Shown: positions 48,092 to 59,709 of the stretch, one piece after another
How positions within the stretch are numbered: position 1 is the first letter of the stretch
How the letters are laid out: every line of letters begins with the position of its first letter
Assembly: GCF_012489685.1 (NCBI RefSeq)
Contig: NC_080046.1
Location: 45,347,176 to 45,411,175, forward strand
Length of the DNA: 64,000 nt
DNA from: Lotus japonicus
Taxonomy: Eukaryota; Streptophyta; Magnoliopsida; Fabales; Fabaceae
Direction: 5' to 3'
Notes under the pieces: model-generated
What the model was told of the DNA's origin: nothing
What the model saw: only the letters and a program-made list of their open reading frames with translations
Databases searched by the model: none
Position numbers and translations under genes: made by a program

Positions 48092-48791
48092 CAGTGGCGG
48101 AACCAGAAAATAAACATTGAGGGGGCCAAAATAAAATAAAGTTTCAATACACATAAAAATAAAAATAAATATTAGAGTAATTTATTTACATGAATATTGA
48201 AGTTTTTGGTATTTCTAAGTATTTTTTACCTTTAAATAACATTTTTATAACTAGTCTCACAAGTTTTTTACTCAATAAAATAGATTCTTTTACCCTTGGT
48301 TATTAGTTTTGTTGAGAGAAATTAAACAAAAATAAGCAATTGATTTATTAATTGGATTCTCTTACTCTTTGTTTATTAAATGTTGTTATTATCTTAAAAT
48401 TGATTTACTTTTCAACTTTCATTTCTCTTTAAAAATATGTCAATGTGGTTTATTTTGAACTTATATGGTAAACATACTAGTCATAATTAAATACTCTAAA
48501 TATATGAACAATAAAAAGATATAATTCTCAAAAGAGAAGTAGAGTGTAAAGTCTTAAGTATGTAAAACAAAATGGTCTATATGCTAAAAAAATGTAAGGA
48601 GCTGGATTGGAACCCCCATCGTCCATGTAAAATGTAAGAGGAGCAGCCAATTGAGCCGTGCAGCATTTCATAAGATAATTGCATCATTATTTATATATAC
48701 CAGACTTTATATGAAAAAAATTATATGTAATATATTATGAAATTTTTCAAGAATTTTGAGGGGGCCATGTCCCTTCATAGTTCCGCCCCTG
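48092..48791. mobile_element. Non-autonomous hAT element
   Basis: The ends CAGTGGCGGAACCAG and, reverse-complemented, CAGGGGCGGAACTATG form terminal inverted repeats of the hAT type. Perfect 8-base target duplications TTGATGAG lie at 48084-48091 and 48792-48799. Subterminal GAGGGGGCCA occurs at both ends in mirrored-element fashion. The 700-base interior is AT-rich without transposase. Confidence 0.88.
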
Positions 48792-48799
48792 TTGATGAG

Positions 48800-49742
48800 T
48801 GATACATAACTATATACCTATATAAGCGATTTATAATTACAAGTGCGTGTCCTGGCTCATGGTGGAGTGATTGGAGCCAAACCCACACCAAAACATTTAT
48901 GCAGAAAAGAAAAAAAAAAACTAGTTGGCACCAAAATATTGGGCAAAGCATAACTTTTTAACCGAGTTTGAATCAGTTGAGAGAACACAACACATAATTG
49001 TTTTGAGCATATAGCTGATGAAGAGGTAACAGACAAAGACAAGCTTTGCGTACAACTGCTACTCTGCTAGTCTTATTGTTGGTTTCTCACCCAATTTAGA
49101 ATTGCTACGATCTGTGGTGTGTGAATCATTTCTTACTAAGATTTTCAAATCTCTCAAATTAGTAAGTTCTTCGTTCTTCTCATTTTCTTCTTGTATTGCA
49201 TAGTTGCATGTTAGGAGGTAGCGAAAGTCGAAAACTTTCCCTCTTAGGTTGTTTCGTCGTTGTCAGACGGTTGACGTCTCCCTTTCTCCGTCCCTTTCTC
49301 CGTTGTTGCGTGCGGTTTGGGTTGTTGGAAACTTAGGCTTTAGGCCGCTGTGTTGGGAGGCAATAGGTAAAGGCGTCATCTTTGTGGTTCCTTGAAGGTG
49401 TCACTGTTATGCTAATAATGTTTACAGATGTGTTCATGATAATTATTGAGTGACAAATTACTCAAGAGTTATGGGTTGAAATGCTAGATGGTGAAGGATA
49501 GAAATGAGTCATTTGATATAACCATTTAATTCCACATTTATATATATGCTTTCCTTAATTATTAATAGGAGTTTTAGGTGCATTAGTATCTTCAAAAGAG
49601 TGTGTTACTATTTTTCAATAACTTAATATCTAATAGCATATGCATGTTTGGTTTCATCATGCCAGTGGAATTGGCACTTACAGTTGATTAATATAAGTTG
49701 AACACTAACTCAAATGAATGAGAAACTTCATTGCAAGATTTT
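48800..49742. other. Intergenic, no gene seen
   Basis: No domain-bearing frame. 49230-49400 has a locally GC-richer stretch (CGTCGTTGTCAGACGG) that may be an unrecognised transcript leader or repeat. Confidence 0.45.
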
Positions 49743-52401
49743 TCACCTCTCTTTTTCTTGAACAACTCCTTCATTCCCAGCCAGCATCATATATTTATCC
49801 TTCCTTGTAAGGTTGGTGCAGTCAAATCCCAAAGCATCACCCAACTGTCTCTGGATATAGTTTGCCACTTCATAAGCACACTCTCCACCACCACATGTGT
49901 GTTCCTCAGGAACCTTTCCAAGTATCTCAATGTGATAACTAGGCCTTGGATTCATGAAAAAGAAAAGTGGGTCCAAGCACTTCAACCCACTAGCTGTGGT
50001 CCCATAGAACATGCTCACATGAACATTAACAGCAACAGGGACAACCACATCAGCCAATTCTGCAAAAAGAGAACTGAACCTTAACAAATATGGCTCCCTG
50101 CAAGTTGTTCCTTCAGGGCACACCACCAAATCCCCTTCACTAAGCAGCTTCTGCATGGTTTCCCTATCTTTTTCTCTGTCCCTTGTCAATCTCATTGTCC
50201 TAATTGGTGATATGAACTCTGAAACTTTACTTAAGCTGTATGTGACAGCAGTTAGAGGCTTCCCCAAACACAAGCTAAGAAAAACAGGATCCAAGAGGGT
50301 CCTGTGTGTGCAAACATAGAGGACCCCTTTCTCTGATCTTTGAGGGTTGCTACAGTCTTTGACATTCAGATCTATGCCACTCCATATTACTAATGCTAAT
50401 GTCCATTTGTGACATAGGAAAATTCCCAGAAGCATTCTGTAAATGGCTAAAAGAACTCCAATTGGGAGCCAAATGAACATGCAAAGTGTTGCTGAAGGAG
50501 TAGGAAAGAATGCTAGCCTTCCATCATGAAATATCACAGGCTTTGGGTATTTTTCCCTTGGCAATAGCATAACTGAGCCTGGATCACACTCTTCATTGTT
50601 CACCACATAAGCTTCCTGTCATTATCATGTAGCTGGAGTATTAAATATATAGAATTATAGAAATTCAATACATTTTAATCTAAATGTGATAAAATAGATA
50701 TTATTTGCTATATTGAACCAACTAGTCTAAAATCAACATGCCAGAGCCAGAAGGTCAAATAATAACGTTTATCTGTGAACTAACACAGACTTTATTGTGA
50801 TGATTGCTTGGTATATTCTTCAGTCTTTTATCCTTATAGGTGGCCACCAAACACCGACACATTAGTTAAACAGTTTACCTAAACGGTTTCAACATCATCT
50901 TTCCCCAATGGTGTCTCAACGATTTCTTGTTTTCACCAATCAAATCTTCACCAAACTCCAAACAAATTTACATGATTATCTTTAGTTGATATGTCAACAT
51001 TTTATCAATGAGGCAGAGAATAGTACACAGTTTTGGAATTGAAGATTTCATACCAGTTAAACAAGATTATGATTCTCTCAAGTCACATAGCAATGTCAAA
51101 TATTTAAAAGGTCTCATCTATGTAATACATACAAAAAAATATCACTGAGGGAGTTTCCACGTGAGAAGTTCCTGATCTAGTTAAATAGTACTGGACCTAA
51201 GTTTAGTGCCATGACAAGCATATATATTCTGAGTTCTTATAGATAGACATATCATTTATGCAGACACCCTTCAATCCACTAACGAGTATGTCTGAATGGT
51301 GTTATATAAATGCGTATGTATGTCCATGAATTTTTATCAATATTCTTTATCTTTGCTCTGAGTGAAAACATCTAGAAACTAACAATATGTTCGAACTGAG
51401 GGTGTTGAAGAAAAATGTATAAGAGATGGAAAACTTTGCATTTTTAAATCAAGATGTATATAATGTTATTAAAAATAAGTAGGAAAAGAACATTGAAGTC
51501 CATAATAATCTATCATTTTATACCTTCCATAGTATAAGGTTTTTTCATTAGATAATATTTGTTTGATATGAAAAAGTTATCCTTTTTCTTCATCCGGACA
51601 TGCCCTTAATTAGAAAGTTTATATAGTTTATACCAAGACATTAAATACTAGTTTCAGATAAGCTAATTAAGCTAGTTTGAGATATACCTTGCAATGAGAG
51701 ATAAAAACCTGATCATGAACACTTGAGCTAACAATCCCTATGTCAGGCTTTTTATCACCAAAATAATCCTTGAGAGCACTATGCTTCACAATCAAACCTT
51801 TCCCAGAGAGCAAACCAGTGAAGTAACAGCCAACAGTGTGCAACTCTGTAGCAATAACATCATCAGCATTCAAATATTCCTTGAGAAATCCTTCAACCAT
51901 CATTCTAGGTACAGCAGAGAAGAAAACTCTAGTCCCTGCAGAAGCCAGAATCTCATAAGCCTGAAGGTTGAGATTCTCCATGTAAAACTTTGGCAAAACT
52001 ACCCTTGCAGCCATGTCCATGTCCTTTATTCTGAGCCCACAAAATGAGATGAAGATCATGACCTTAAGCTTCAGTTCATAGTTTAAAATCCACAGGACAG
52101 GACAGGAACAGAGTAATAGAAGTGCTCTGAAAATGCTGCCACCTTCAAAGGCAACTAACATGAAATAGGGAAAGAATGAATTATAGGATCTTAAGATCAC
52201 CCCATGAATGTCACAAGCAACCAAATCAAATTTTACAGTGCTAGGGGAAGATGAAGGTTTCTGAAGTGGTTTTGATGACTCATGATGACTCAAATGAAAC
52301 ACATGACTCTTTATTTTCCTTGCTGCTTTATAACATGAGTTAACAAGCACATGGTACAAGAGCCATTTTGCAAGCCTTAGGAGCACCAATGGGAACACCA
52401 T
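49743..52401 (-). CDS. Glycerol-3-phosphate acyltransferase, GPAT1-like, two exons
   Basis: Exon 1 is 52401-51688 and exon 2 is 50615-49743 (acceptor ATGACAG/GAAGC, phase 0); 528 residues, in the family range. The N-terminal half (about 55-230) is a HAD-like phosphatase domain whose motif I reads DIHGVIL (64-70) instead of DLDGTLL, so phosphatase activity is unlikely. The acyltransferase half has hydrophobic segments (FIWLPIGVLLAIYRML), block I HRTLLD (342-347), block III CPEGTTCREPYLLRF (about 404-418) and VPVAV. Land-plant GPATs move acyl groups from acyl-CoA to the sn-2 position of glycerol-3-phosphate for cutin, suberin or anther lipids. Arabidopsis GPAT1 is tied to tapetum and pollen development. 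The GPAT1 rather than GPAT2/3 choice follows the start (MVFPLVLLRLAKWLLY) and YGTTASGLKCLDP; it is an inference. Confidence 0.9.
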
Positions 52402-52510
52402 AATTCTCTTTCTGTTTCTCTCAGAAGCCTGTAAAGTTTATGGTACTTGAAATGTAGCAGGATTAAAGGAAAATTAGTTAGGTGAGAGTGCAAAAGCAGT
52501 ATAGCAGAGA

Positions 52511-52520
52511 ATATTTATAG
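52511..52520 (-). promoter_or_regulatory. TATA box of the GPAT gene
   Basis: CTATAAATAT on the minus strand lies 110 bases before the start codon at 52401. Transcription start is probably near 52480. Confidence 0.55.
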
Positions 52521-53582
52521 TCATTAACAATGGTACCATTGAAGGAGAAGGTAGAGTGTAGCAGCATTGGTTAACCACACTGCTTACATTTACTAACTCC
52601 ACACTACTTGCAAGTTGCAATATTAACTATCACAGGCTTCTGAAGTGGTTAAAACAATTCTTAATTTCTTATGATAAAAATTATATATATATATATATGG
52701 TCTATTGAATGAAAAAAAATGTGATAGAAATGAATGAAAATCATACCATCTTCTTATACATGAATAATCAAATTTTATTTTACTTAAAAATTAAAATCAA
52801 TCACATGGTTATAAAATGTACAGCTGAAGTTTCCCTCTTCCAATGTTATTTCTTTTCTTTGTTAAGAACTGATTGTGTAGTTTGTTTCAATTTTCCAAAT
52901 GTAAGAAGAAAAAAAAGTGAAATATTGAACTCTCATCACTCTTAATCTTGATCATACCACATTTGTTCCAGAATGTTTATTGTTTAAAAGTGTGCACAGT
53001 GAGTAATATGACATTTATTGTTATAAAACTTGACTGAAGTACCTTTATAATATATTTTTCTAAATTTACATGTTATTGTCGGCTTTTGTTGGCTCGACTA
53101 TTGTACCCATGTTGAGAGGTCTCAACTTTTTCTATATTAATATATCTTTTACTTCATAAAACATATCACTGAATTTCTTTCAGTAAGGATAATTTAGAAA
53201 AATCAACATTAACAATTTAGTAGAATTAATTAAAAGTAACTTGTAAATAAAAATATGGAGTAATTATGTTTTCTCCCAAGTGGTGGTTTTAAAAAAGACT
53301 ATTCTTTGAAAAGCCACACAAAATTAATTACAGTATTAGTTGAGAGTACATAAAGGAGTAGTTGTTCGTTGCTTAAGTTTAAAGACGTATTTAAGAGGCG
53401 TACGCATTAATGATAGTCTTTGCCTACTTTTTGCATTTTACCCCTTATCTCATTTCACATGATTTGTGTGGTTGGATTAAAATTGTAATCATCTGAATTT
53501 AATTGGCACGTATTTATCTGGTAAAGAGTTTTGCACTCGTTCAATTAATAGTTATATAATAGATAGTTATGGTTAAATCAGT
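52521..53582. other. Intergenic, no gene seen
   Basis: GPAT upstream region and AT-rich DNA, with a short (AT)n at 52683-52700. No further feature was recognised. Confidence 0.5.
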
Positions 53583-53675
53583 CTATCGACGAAAAAATGA
53601 TATTTAGTGGCGGTCAAAAATAGCCAGTGGTTATAAAAATGACCGTCATTAAACGTTATTTTTTCGCTGAGGGGC
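53583..53675. repeat. Inverted repeat with GCGAAAAAATxACGTTTA-type arms
   Basis: ACGAAAAAATGATATTTAGT at about 53589 pairs with the reverse complement of CGTTATTTTTTCGCT ending at about 53673; the inner arms GGCGGTC and GACCGTC also pair. The loop is short. It resembles termini of a widespread plant transposon family, but no element body is visible. Confidence 0.55.
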
Positions 53676-54894
53676 TAAAATCAAACTCATTTACGAAATT
53701 AGGCGACAAAAATGATTATTTCCTAAAATGATGATAACAAATTGATATAAATTGATAAAATTATAATATTTGTCTCAATCTTTATTATTATAGAAATTTA
53801 ATAAATTTGGTCATTTCAATTATTAAGTTTTCTACCATCATTCAATCTCATTTATGAATTAAGATAAATTCAAAAATGTGGAAAATGTTGATAACAAATT
53901 TATATAAATTGATACAATCACAAAATCATCAATCTATATAGAAACTTAATAAATTTAGTCTCAAAATTTAGTTATTACAGTTATTAAGTTTCCTAGTATC
54001 ATTCAATCTCATTTATAAACTAAGACAAATTCAATTTTTTTGAAAAAGTGATGATTTTAAAAAATTGATACAATTACAAAATTATCGATCTTAATATTTA
54101 TTATTATTGAAACTTTATAACTTTGGTCCCAAAATTTGGTCATTACATTTATTACGTTCCTAACATCATTCAATTTCATTTATAAATTATATTTTTGATC
54201 CCTAGAATATATACCATTTATGATTTTAGTTCTTTTAAAATATTTTCCCAATTTTCATCCCTGAATTATCTAACATTCTAACTTTTCATCACTAAAATAT
54301 ATAATATTTTGTTTTTAGTCCTTAGCGTTAAGTTTTCCATCCAAATGTTATGGAAGTCCAAGTAGCGTTGTGATATTCATCTTTTAATGTCATTTGCTAG
54401 AAAATTACACTTTTTTTTGTTGTCGCATCGAAAGATTAGTAAATTACACATGGTTGTCAGAACCGGACCGGACCGGCCGGTTCGACCGTTCTGACCGAGA
54501 ACCGGACCCTTGGCCGGTACGGTCCTCCCTCATAACCGGAAGTAGTAAAAACCGGTCAAAAACCGTTAAACCGGTTAAAAAACCGGTAAACCGGTCAAAA
54601 CCGGTGGTTCAGCGGTTTAAAACGGTTCAGTATTGTTTACCAAAAATGAAAACATGTACCACGCGCATGATGGGCATTCGAGACACGACCTGTGACTATT
54701 GGATATATTGAAAAGGAGAGCCACACGCGCTTGAACAAGGAAAAAAGCTGATACTCAGTTTTACTTTTATGTCTCACACGCACCCCAACATTACCTTTTT
54801 TTACTTTCTCCATAAAATTTCCCATTCCCTATGGCACCTACTGAACGTCATCTCACCACTTCCACCTTCTTTTCAACACTTTCCTTTTATTTTA

Positions 54895-56820
54895 GACCAT
54901 CCACAATGGTTAAACAAAAAATGTTTTGTTTAACCCTTTTCTACCCCACTTTTTCTCTTCCCAACACTCCACATCATCTTCTCTCTCCAATTCAACAAAC
55001 TTTCAACAATTACCCACTCCAATGGTTTTGTTTAACTCTCAACACCCTACCCCACCACTCACCACTCACCCTACCCCACCACTTTTTTATTTCACATTTT
55101 TATTTAATTTTATATTTTTGTTTTTATAATTACATAAAATTACAATTATCGATTTAAATTAAATTAAAACAATAAACACTTAACGATTTTATTTTTTTTA
55201 AATATAGACTTTTTTTTTAAAATATAGACTATAATTTTTTTTTTCTTAACTTAAAACGCAAGACAACAAACTAAGCATACAAGAATTTATTTTATTTTCT
55301 TAAAATAAAATGCAAGACAACAAACTAAGCACACAATATCTTAAAATGCAAGACAAGGAAAAACTAAGCACACAACACACAAATAACGTAAATAGTACGA
55401 TACAAATCATCTTCAATCCTGAGACATTCCAAACTTTGCCCAGATGTGCTTCACTAGATCTGCTTGCAGTTCATGATGAACATTTGAATCACGCAACTCG
55501 GATCTAGCACGCACATGATTTGCAAAAGCGGGTAAAACCTCGGTCGAGTATGGTTGCTGTGTACTAGATCCACCTTCCCCAGATTGCTCAAAATCGGTCC
55601 AACGTTGAGCATATGTATCTCGTTCATCCTCGACAATCATATTATGTAATATGATGCATGACCTCATAATGATACTCAAGTCATCTATGTCCCACAAGCG
55701 AGCTGGTTCACGGATGATTTTAAAACGAGCTTGAAGAACTCCAAATGCACGTTCGATGTCCTTCCGACATCCCTCCTGAACTTTTGCAAATAACTTATCG
55801 GGTTCACTTTGAGGAAGTCTAATCGTTTTGCTCTTAGGAGTGATTTCATTGACTTCATTATCAGCTGACCCGCCACCAAGATTGACTTGTGTTGAAAATT
55901 CCGGAAATTCCGCTACATCAACACTCGGAACATTTTCAGGAACCACTGGCATATAACCACTAGACTGAGGTGTTTGAGATGAATATCTCACAGATCCATA
56001 AGATGGATGAGAGTTTGGAACAATTGATGACTGGTTAAAATTTTGTATGTTTTGAGGAGGTTGGTACGAATATTGATTCGGATCTGGATAATAGTTTGGA
56101 TTTCGAGGACGTTGGTTGGAGAATTGATGGGGGACTTGATAATAGTTTGGATTTTGAGGACGTTGGTTGAACAATTGATGTGGGACTTGATAATTGGTGG
56201 GATTTTGAGGATGTTGGTAAGAAATTTGATTTGGATCTTCATAGTTGTTGTGGTTTTGGTTGTAAAATGGGTTGTTTGAAGAATTCTGGGTGTTGAAATG
56301 GGGATTGTTGGGATCCATTTCAATACAAATGCTAATAGATAGATAAATAAGATGGTGAGAGAGATAATAAGAGAGTGAAAAAACTTGGTTTTTTTTTCTG
56401 TGTCCAAATCAAACGAACCAAGTCTCTATTTATAGAGAAAAAAAAATCATGAATTTTGGTATAATTTTTTTTTTTCAGAAAATATTTTTTTTGATGAAAT
56501 AATTGAGTTCAAAAGATAAGGAAAAACGAAATCCGGACTGACCAACCACAGGCTGCCACGTGGCAGGGGCAGAAAAAGCCGTCTTCTCTCTCCTACAGAC
56601 AAGGCGCGTCACGCGCCTTGTCTGCGCGTGCTGTACACGCGCCTGCGGTGGCCACTGGCCTTGCGCCACGTGGCACACCGCAGGCTCCTTTTTTTTGTTG
56701 AATATCTTCAACATTTTCTCCCTCTCTCTCCTCTTTCAACTAAATCCAACAACCATTAAAACACTTCAACAAACTTCAACACACTTCAACAAACAATTAA
56801 ACCATCCATTGTGGATGGTC
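54895..56820 (-). mobile_element. PIF/Harbinger element, internally deleted, innermost layer
   Basis: The 15-base terminal inverted repeats GACCATCCACAATGG are perfect (54895 on plus; ending at 56820 in reverse complement). The target duplication is TTA on both sides (54892-54894 and 56821-56823), the Harbinger signature. The 1926-base body carries one minus-strand frame joining ORF1-like and transposase-like parts. The missing middle of the transposase makes it non-autonomous. Confidence 0.93.
55413..56318 (-). pseudogene. Chimeric Harbinger ORF: Asn/Gln-rich start plus transposase C-terminus
   Basis: An open frame of 301 residues from ATG at 56318. Residues 1-110 (MDPNNPHFNTQNSSNNPFYN) are Asn/Pro/Gln-rich with repeats NYYQVPHQ, as at the start of the Myb/SANT-like DNA-binding partner of plant Harbinger elements. 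From about 160 it resembles the end of the DDE transposase: CRKDIERAFGVLQARFKIIR (including the last catalytic Glu), then RSCIILHNMIVEDERD. The first two catalytic Asp and the SANT domain are absent. I infer an internal deletion that fused two divergent genes; the frame staying open may be chance. Confidence 0.8.
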
Positions 56821-58115
56821 TTAGTCTTATACACTATTCACTATTTTCACTTTCTTACGTTACTCATGTCCATTTCCAACTTTTGGTATTTTGCACTCAC
56901 TTACTACTCATTGGATATAAAATAGTGTAATAGAATACCAATCATTTTACTTCATAGTTAATAATATTCAATAAAATAGCTTGTAATTTTTATTCCTTTA
57001 ATCTATTATTGTGAAGTTATAATTAATCTTATGTATCATTATTTTGAATCTATTATTTTAGTTGTGTAACTCTGACTATATTGTGTAATTTATATTTGTA
57101 GTTTGATGTTTTTCTTTTTTTTTCTCAATAATATTACATTATATGTTATATATTTATTTAAAAATAATATTAATTAATTGATAGCGATAAAAACGGTTGG
57201 ACCACGGTTCAACTACGGTTGAACCAATGAACCGTGAACCAGTGCCCTCACCGGTTTGATCACCGGTTCGGTTTTGATAACCTTGGTCATTTGTCAATTT
57301 AGGTTAAATTTTATGGTTTATTTACATCAGATATGTAATTTAAATAAACTTTAAAATTTAACTTAAATTGACAGATGACATCAAATATGTAATTTACTGG
57401 CAAAGAAAATTAAAAGAATCATGGCTATGTGGACTTCCATTGCATTTGGATGGAAAACGTGACGTTAACTACCAAAAACAAAATGTTGGATATTTCAAAG
57501 ATGAAAAACTTAAAAAAATATGTTAAAGGACTAAAATCAGAAATGGTGTATATTTTAGGGACCAAAAATATATTTAAGCCTATAAATTAAGACAAATTCA
57601 ATTTTTTTGAAAATGATAAGTTCCTAAATTGATGATAACAAATGATAGAAATTGATACAATTACAAAATCATTGATCTCAATTTTTAAAATTTGGTCATT
57701 ATGATTATTAAGTTTCCTAACATCATTCAATCTAATTTTATAAATTAAGACAAATTCAAAATTTTTGAAAATGATGTTTTCCTAAAATGGTGATAACAAA
57801 TTGATACAATTACAAAATTGTCAATCTCAATCTTTATTATTATCGAAACTTATAAATTTGGTCTCAAAATTTGGGTATTAAGTTTCCTAACACCATTCAA
57901 TCTCGTTTATAACTTAAGACAAATTCAAAAAAATTGAAAATGATTTCCTAAAATGATGATAAAAAATTTATATAATTACAAAAATCATTATGAATAACTT
58001 ATTCTCCAATCATCTCAATAACTTTCAAGAAAATAAGACTTTCTTAGTAAGAAAATCAATAATAAAATGAGATAATGGTCATATTAGCCCCTCTGTTTGT
58101 AACGGAAATGACTTA

Positions 58116-58980
58116 GGCTATGTTTGGCACGTCTAGTTGATAAGCTAGCTGAAAGCTGAAAAACTACCTGATAGCTGAAAAACTAGCGGAAAGGTGAAAG
58201 CTGATAAGCTAGCTGAAAGCTGAAAAAATACCTGATAGCTGAAAAACTAGCGGAAAGGTAAAAGCTGATAAGCTAGCTGAAAGCTGAAAAAATACCTGAT
58301 AGCTGAAAAACTAGCGGAAAGGTAAAAGCTGATAAGCTAGCTGAAAGCTGAAAAGCTACGTAATTGGAACAAAAGTGTTGGGTAAAACTTGCTGTTGAAC
58401 AAGCTGAAAGTGTAAAATGACATAAAAAGACATACTTGTATAATTCTTTTTATATTTAACATTACTTTATTTTCACATTAATACCTATATGATATTAATA
58501 TTAAAATTATTATAAATACTTTAATTTCACTCAAGTTATTTATCATCTTAAAAATATAATATTAATTTTTACTTATTTAATTTTCTATATTTTTATAAAA
58601 TTAAATAGAATAAAACCAATAATTTGTAAATTTTCATATAAAGATGAAGAAAAAAAATTTGTAATATAAAATTATTTGTTTAATTCCAAAGTAGTAATTA
58701 TTTGTGTGCGGGAACGGTATGAATATGAGACAAGTGTAATAACTGATAAGTAAAAAGGTTTTGTAAAAAACATATAAGGCTAAAGGTGGAATTTTAATAA
58801 AATAATAAGGATAAAAATGAGAATATAGTTAATAAGCTATAAGCTTTAAGCTACCTGAGATAGCTTATAGCTTAAAGCTTTAAGCTACTGAAATAAGCTC
58901 CTTCACCAAACACTTTTATAGAGCTTTTAAGCTAGTCAAATAAGCTATAAGCTAACTGAAATGGCATGCCAAACATAGCC
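58116..58980. mobile_element. Harbinger/Tourist-type MITE
   Basis: The ends are GGCTATGTTTGGCACG (left) and, reverse-complemented, GGCTATGTTTGGCATGCC (right), flanked by TTA on both sides (58113-58115 and 58981-58983). The inner DNA near each end is rich in AAGCTAGCT / AGCTTATAGCTT words, so the element can fold on itself. No coding capacity. Confidence 0.8.
58139..58360. repeat. 64-base minisatellite, about 3.5 units
   Basis: GATAAGCTAGCTGAAAGCTG begins at 58139, 58203, 58267 and 58331, exactly 64 bases apart; units differ by one or two bases. Located inside the MITE. Confidence 0.95.
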
Positions 58981-59100
58981 TTATTGTCCAATCATCTCAA
59001 TAACCTTGAAGAAAATAAGACTTTCTTTAGTAAGAAAATTAATAATAAAAAGGGATAATGTTCATATTAGTTCCTCTATTTGTAATGGAATTTGATTTGA

Positions 59101-59328
59101 GTTCCTCCCCGAAAAATATTTTGGTTTTTATCCCTCTGGTTGCACCTAGTTTGGATTTGGTCCTCACCAAAGGGTAGAGCTCCAGCGAGACTGCTAAGTA
59201 GACGATGACGTGATTTTATCCACGTTATTTTTAATTAAATTTTAATACCACAAATATATTTAATGATTAAATTTCATTAAAATTATTAATTACAAAAAAA
59301 ATTGAAAAAAAATTAATCCAAGAAAAAT
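59101..59328. other. Intergenic, no gene seen
   Basis: AT-rich DNA between the flanking duplication and the LINE tail. Nothing recognised. Confidence 0.45.
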
Positions 59329-59344
59329 GGCATCAGTTTATTTT

Positions 59345-59693
59345 ATTTTTTTGACAGCAAAAGTTTATTGATAGAAAGGTTCTTGGGAACAACCCTCCCA
59401 AGTGAGGAAACAAAATCAAAGTGAGAAAGTAGCTCAAACAACCACTAACTCATCTAAGAAGGAAAAAAGCAACAGAGCAGAAACAAAGTTAAACGAGCCC
59501 AAAGAAAGAAAAGAAATAGAACAAAAAGCAAGACAGTAGCTAGAACCAGCTAAAAAGAACCTCACACCAAAGGTAATCTCACGGTTTCAAATAGCCCCTC
59601 CAATAGCACTACAATTCACCTTCCTCAAACATGTAAAACAGACCCACTTCCTACCATAGCTCAGTCACCAAGTTCCAAAGTCTATACTCTATA
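59345..59693 (-). mobile_element. 5'-truncated LINE-type insertion, 3' UTR only
   Basis: A 16-base target duplication GGCATCAGTTTATTTT flanks 349 bases (59329-59344 and 59694-59709). The T-run at the low side is the minus-strand poly(A) tail. The following words (GACAGCAAAAGTTTATTGAT) resemble the tail-proximal DNA of the LINE at 33425 (GTCAAAGGTTGTTGTATCAT) in layout. No protein domain is seen. Confidence 0.75.
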
Positions 59694-59709
59694 GGCATCA
59701 GTTTATTTT

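Larger units (their letters stand above)
54452..57282. mobile_element. CCGGTT-rich terminal-inverted-repeat element, middle layer
   Basis: The left end GGTTGTCAGAACCGGACCGG matches the reverse complement of the right end (GGTTATCAAAACCGAACCGG). Subterminal DNA is packed with AACCGGT and CGGTTxAAC words (54470-54630 and 57190-57270). A target duplication is not clear. The superfamily is undecided (hAT-like or Mutator-like). It carries a Harbinger insertion within. Confidence 0.6.
54190..57580. mobile_element. Long-inverted-repeat element, Mutator-like, outer insertion layer
   Basis: Flanked by perfect 9-base repeats TATAAATTA (54181-54189 and 57581-57589) that fit the interrupted tandem unit. 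The left arm, 54190 to about 54420, matches the reverse complement of about 57410-57580: shared words are CCATCCAAATG and TGGAAGTCCA. The right terminus reverse-complemented reads GGCTTAAATATATTTTTGGT; the left terminus lacks its first ten bases or so. No transposase of its own. The interior is filled by a second element. Confidence 0.7.
53690..57970. repeat. Tandem repeat of about 160-base units, interrupted by nested transposons
   Basis: Units begin near 53736, 53893 and 54050 on the left and near 57625, 57790 and 57955 on the right, with a spacing of about 157-165 bases. Each unit holds TTTCCTAAxATGATGATAAC, TTATTATxGAAACTT and ATCATTCAATCTCATTTATAA words in the same orientation on both sides. 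The array was one block before the 3.4 kb insertion at 54190-57580. Confidence 0.8.
58000..59100. repeat. Direct duplication of about 115 bases flanking the MITE
   Basis: TCCAATCATCTCAATAAC begins near 57999 and again near 58988. Both copies continue through AAGAAAATAAGACTTTCT and ATATTAG to GTAAxGGAA. The copies differ at about one base in eight, so they are older than a simple target duplication. Confidence 0.7.
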
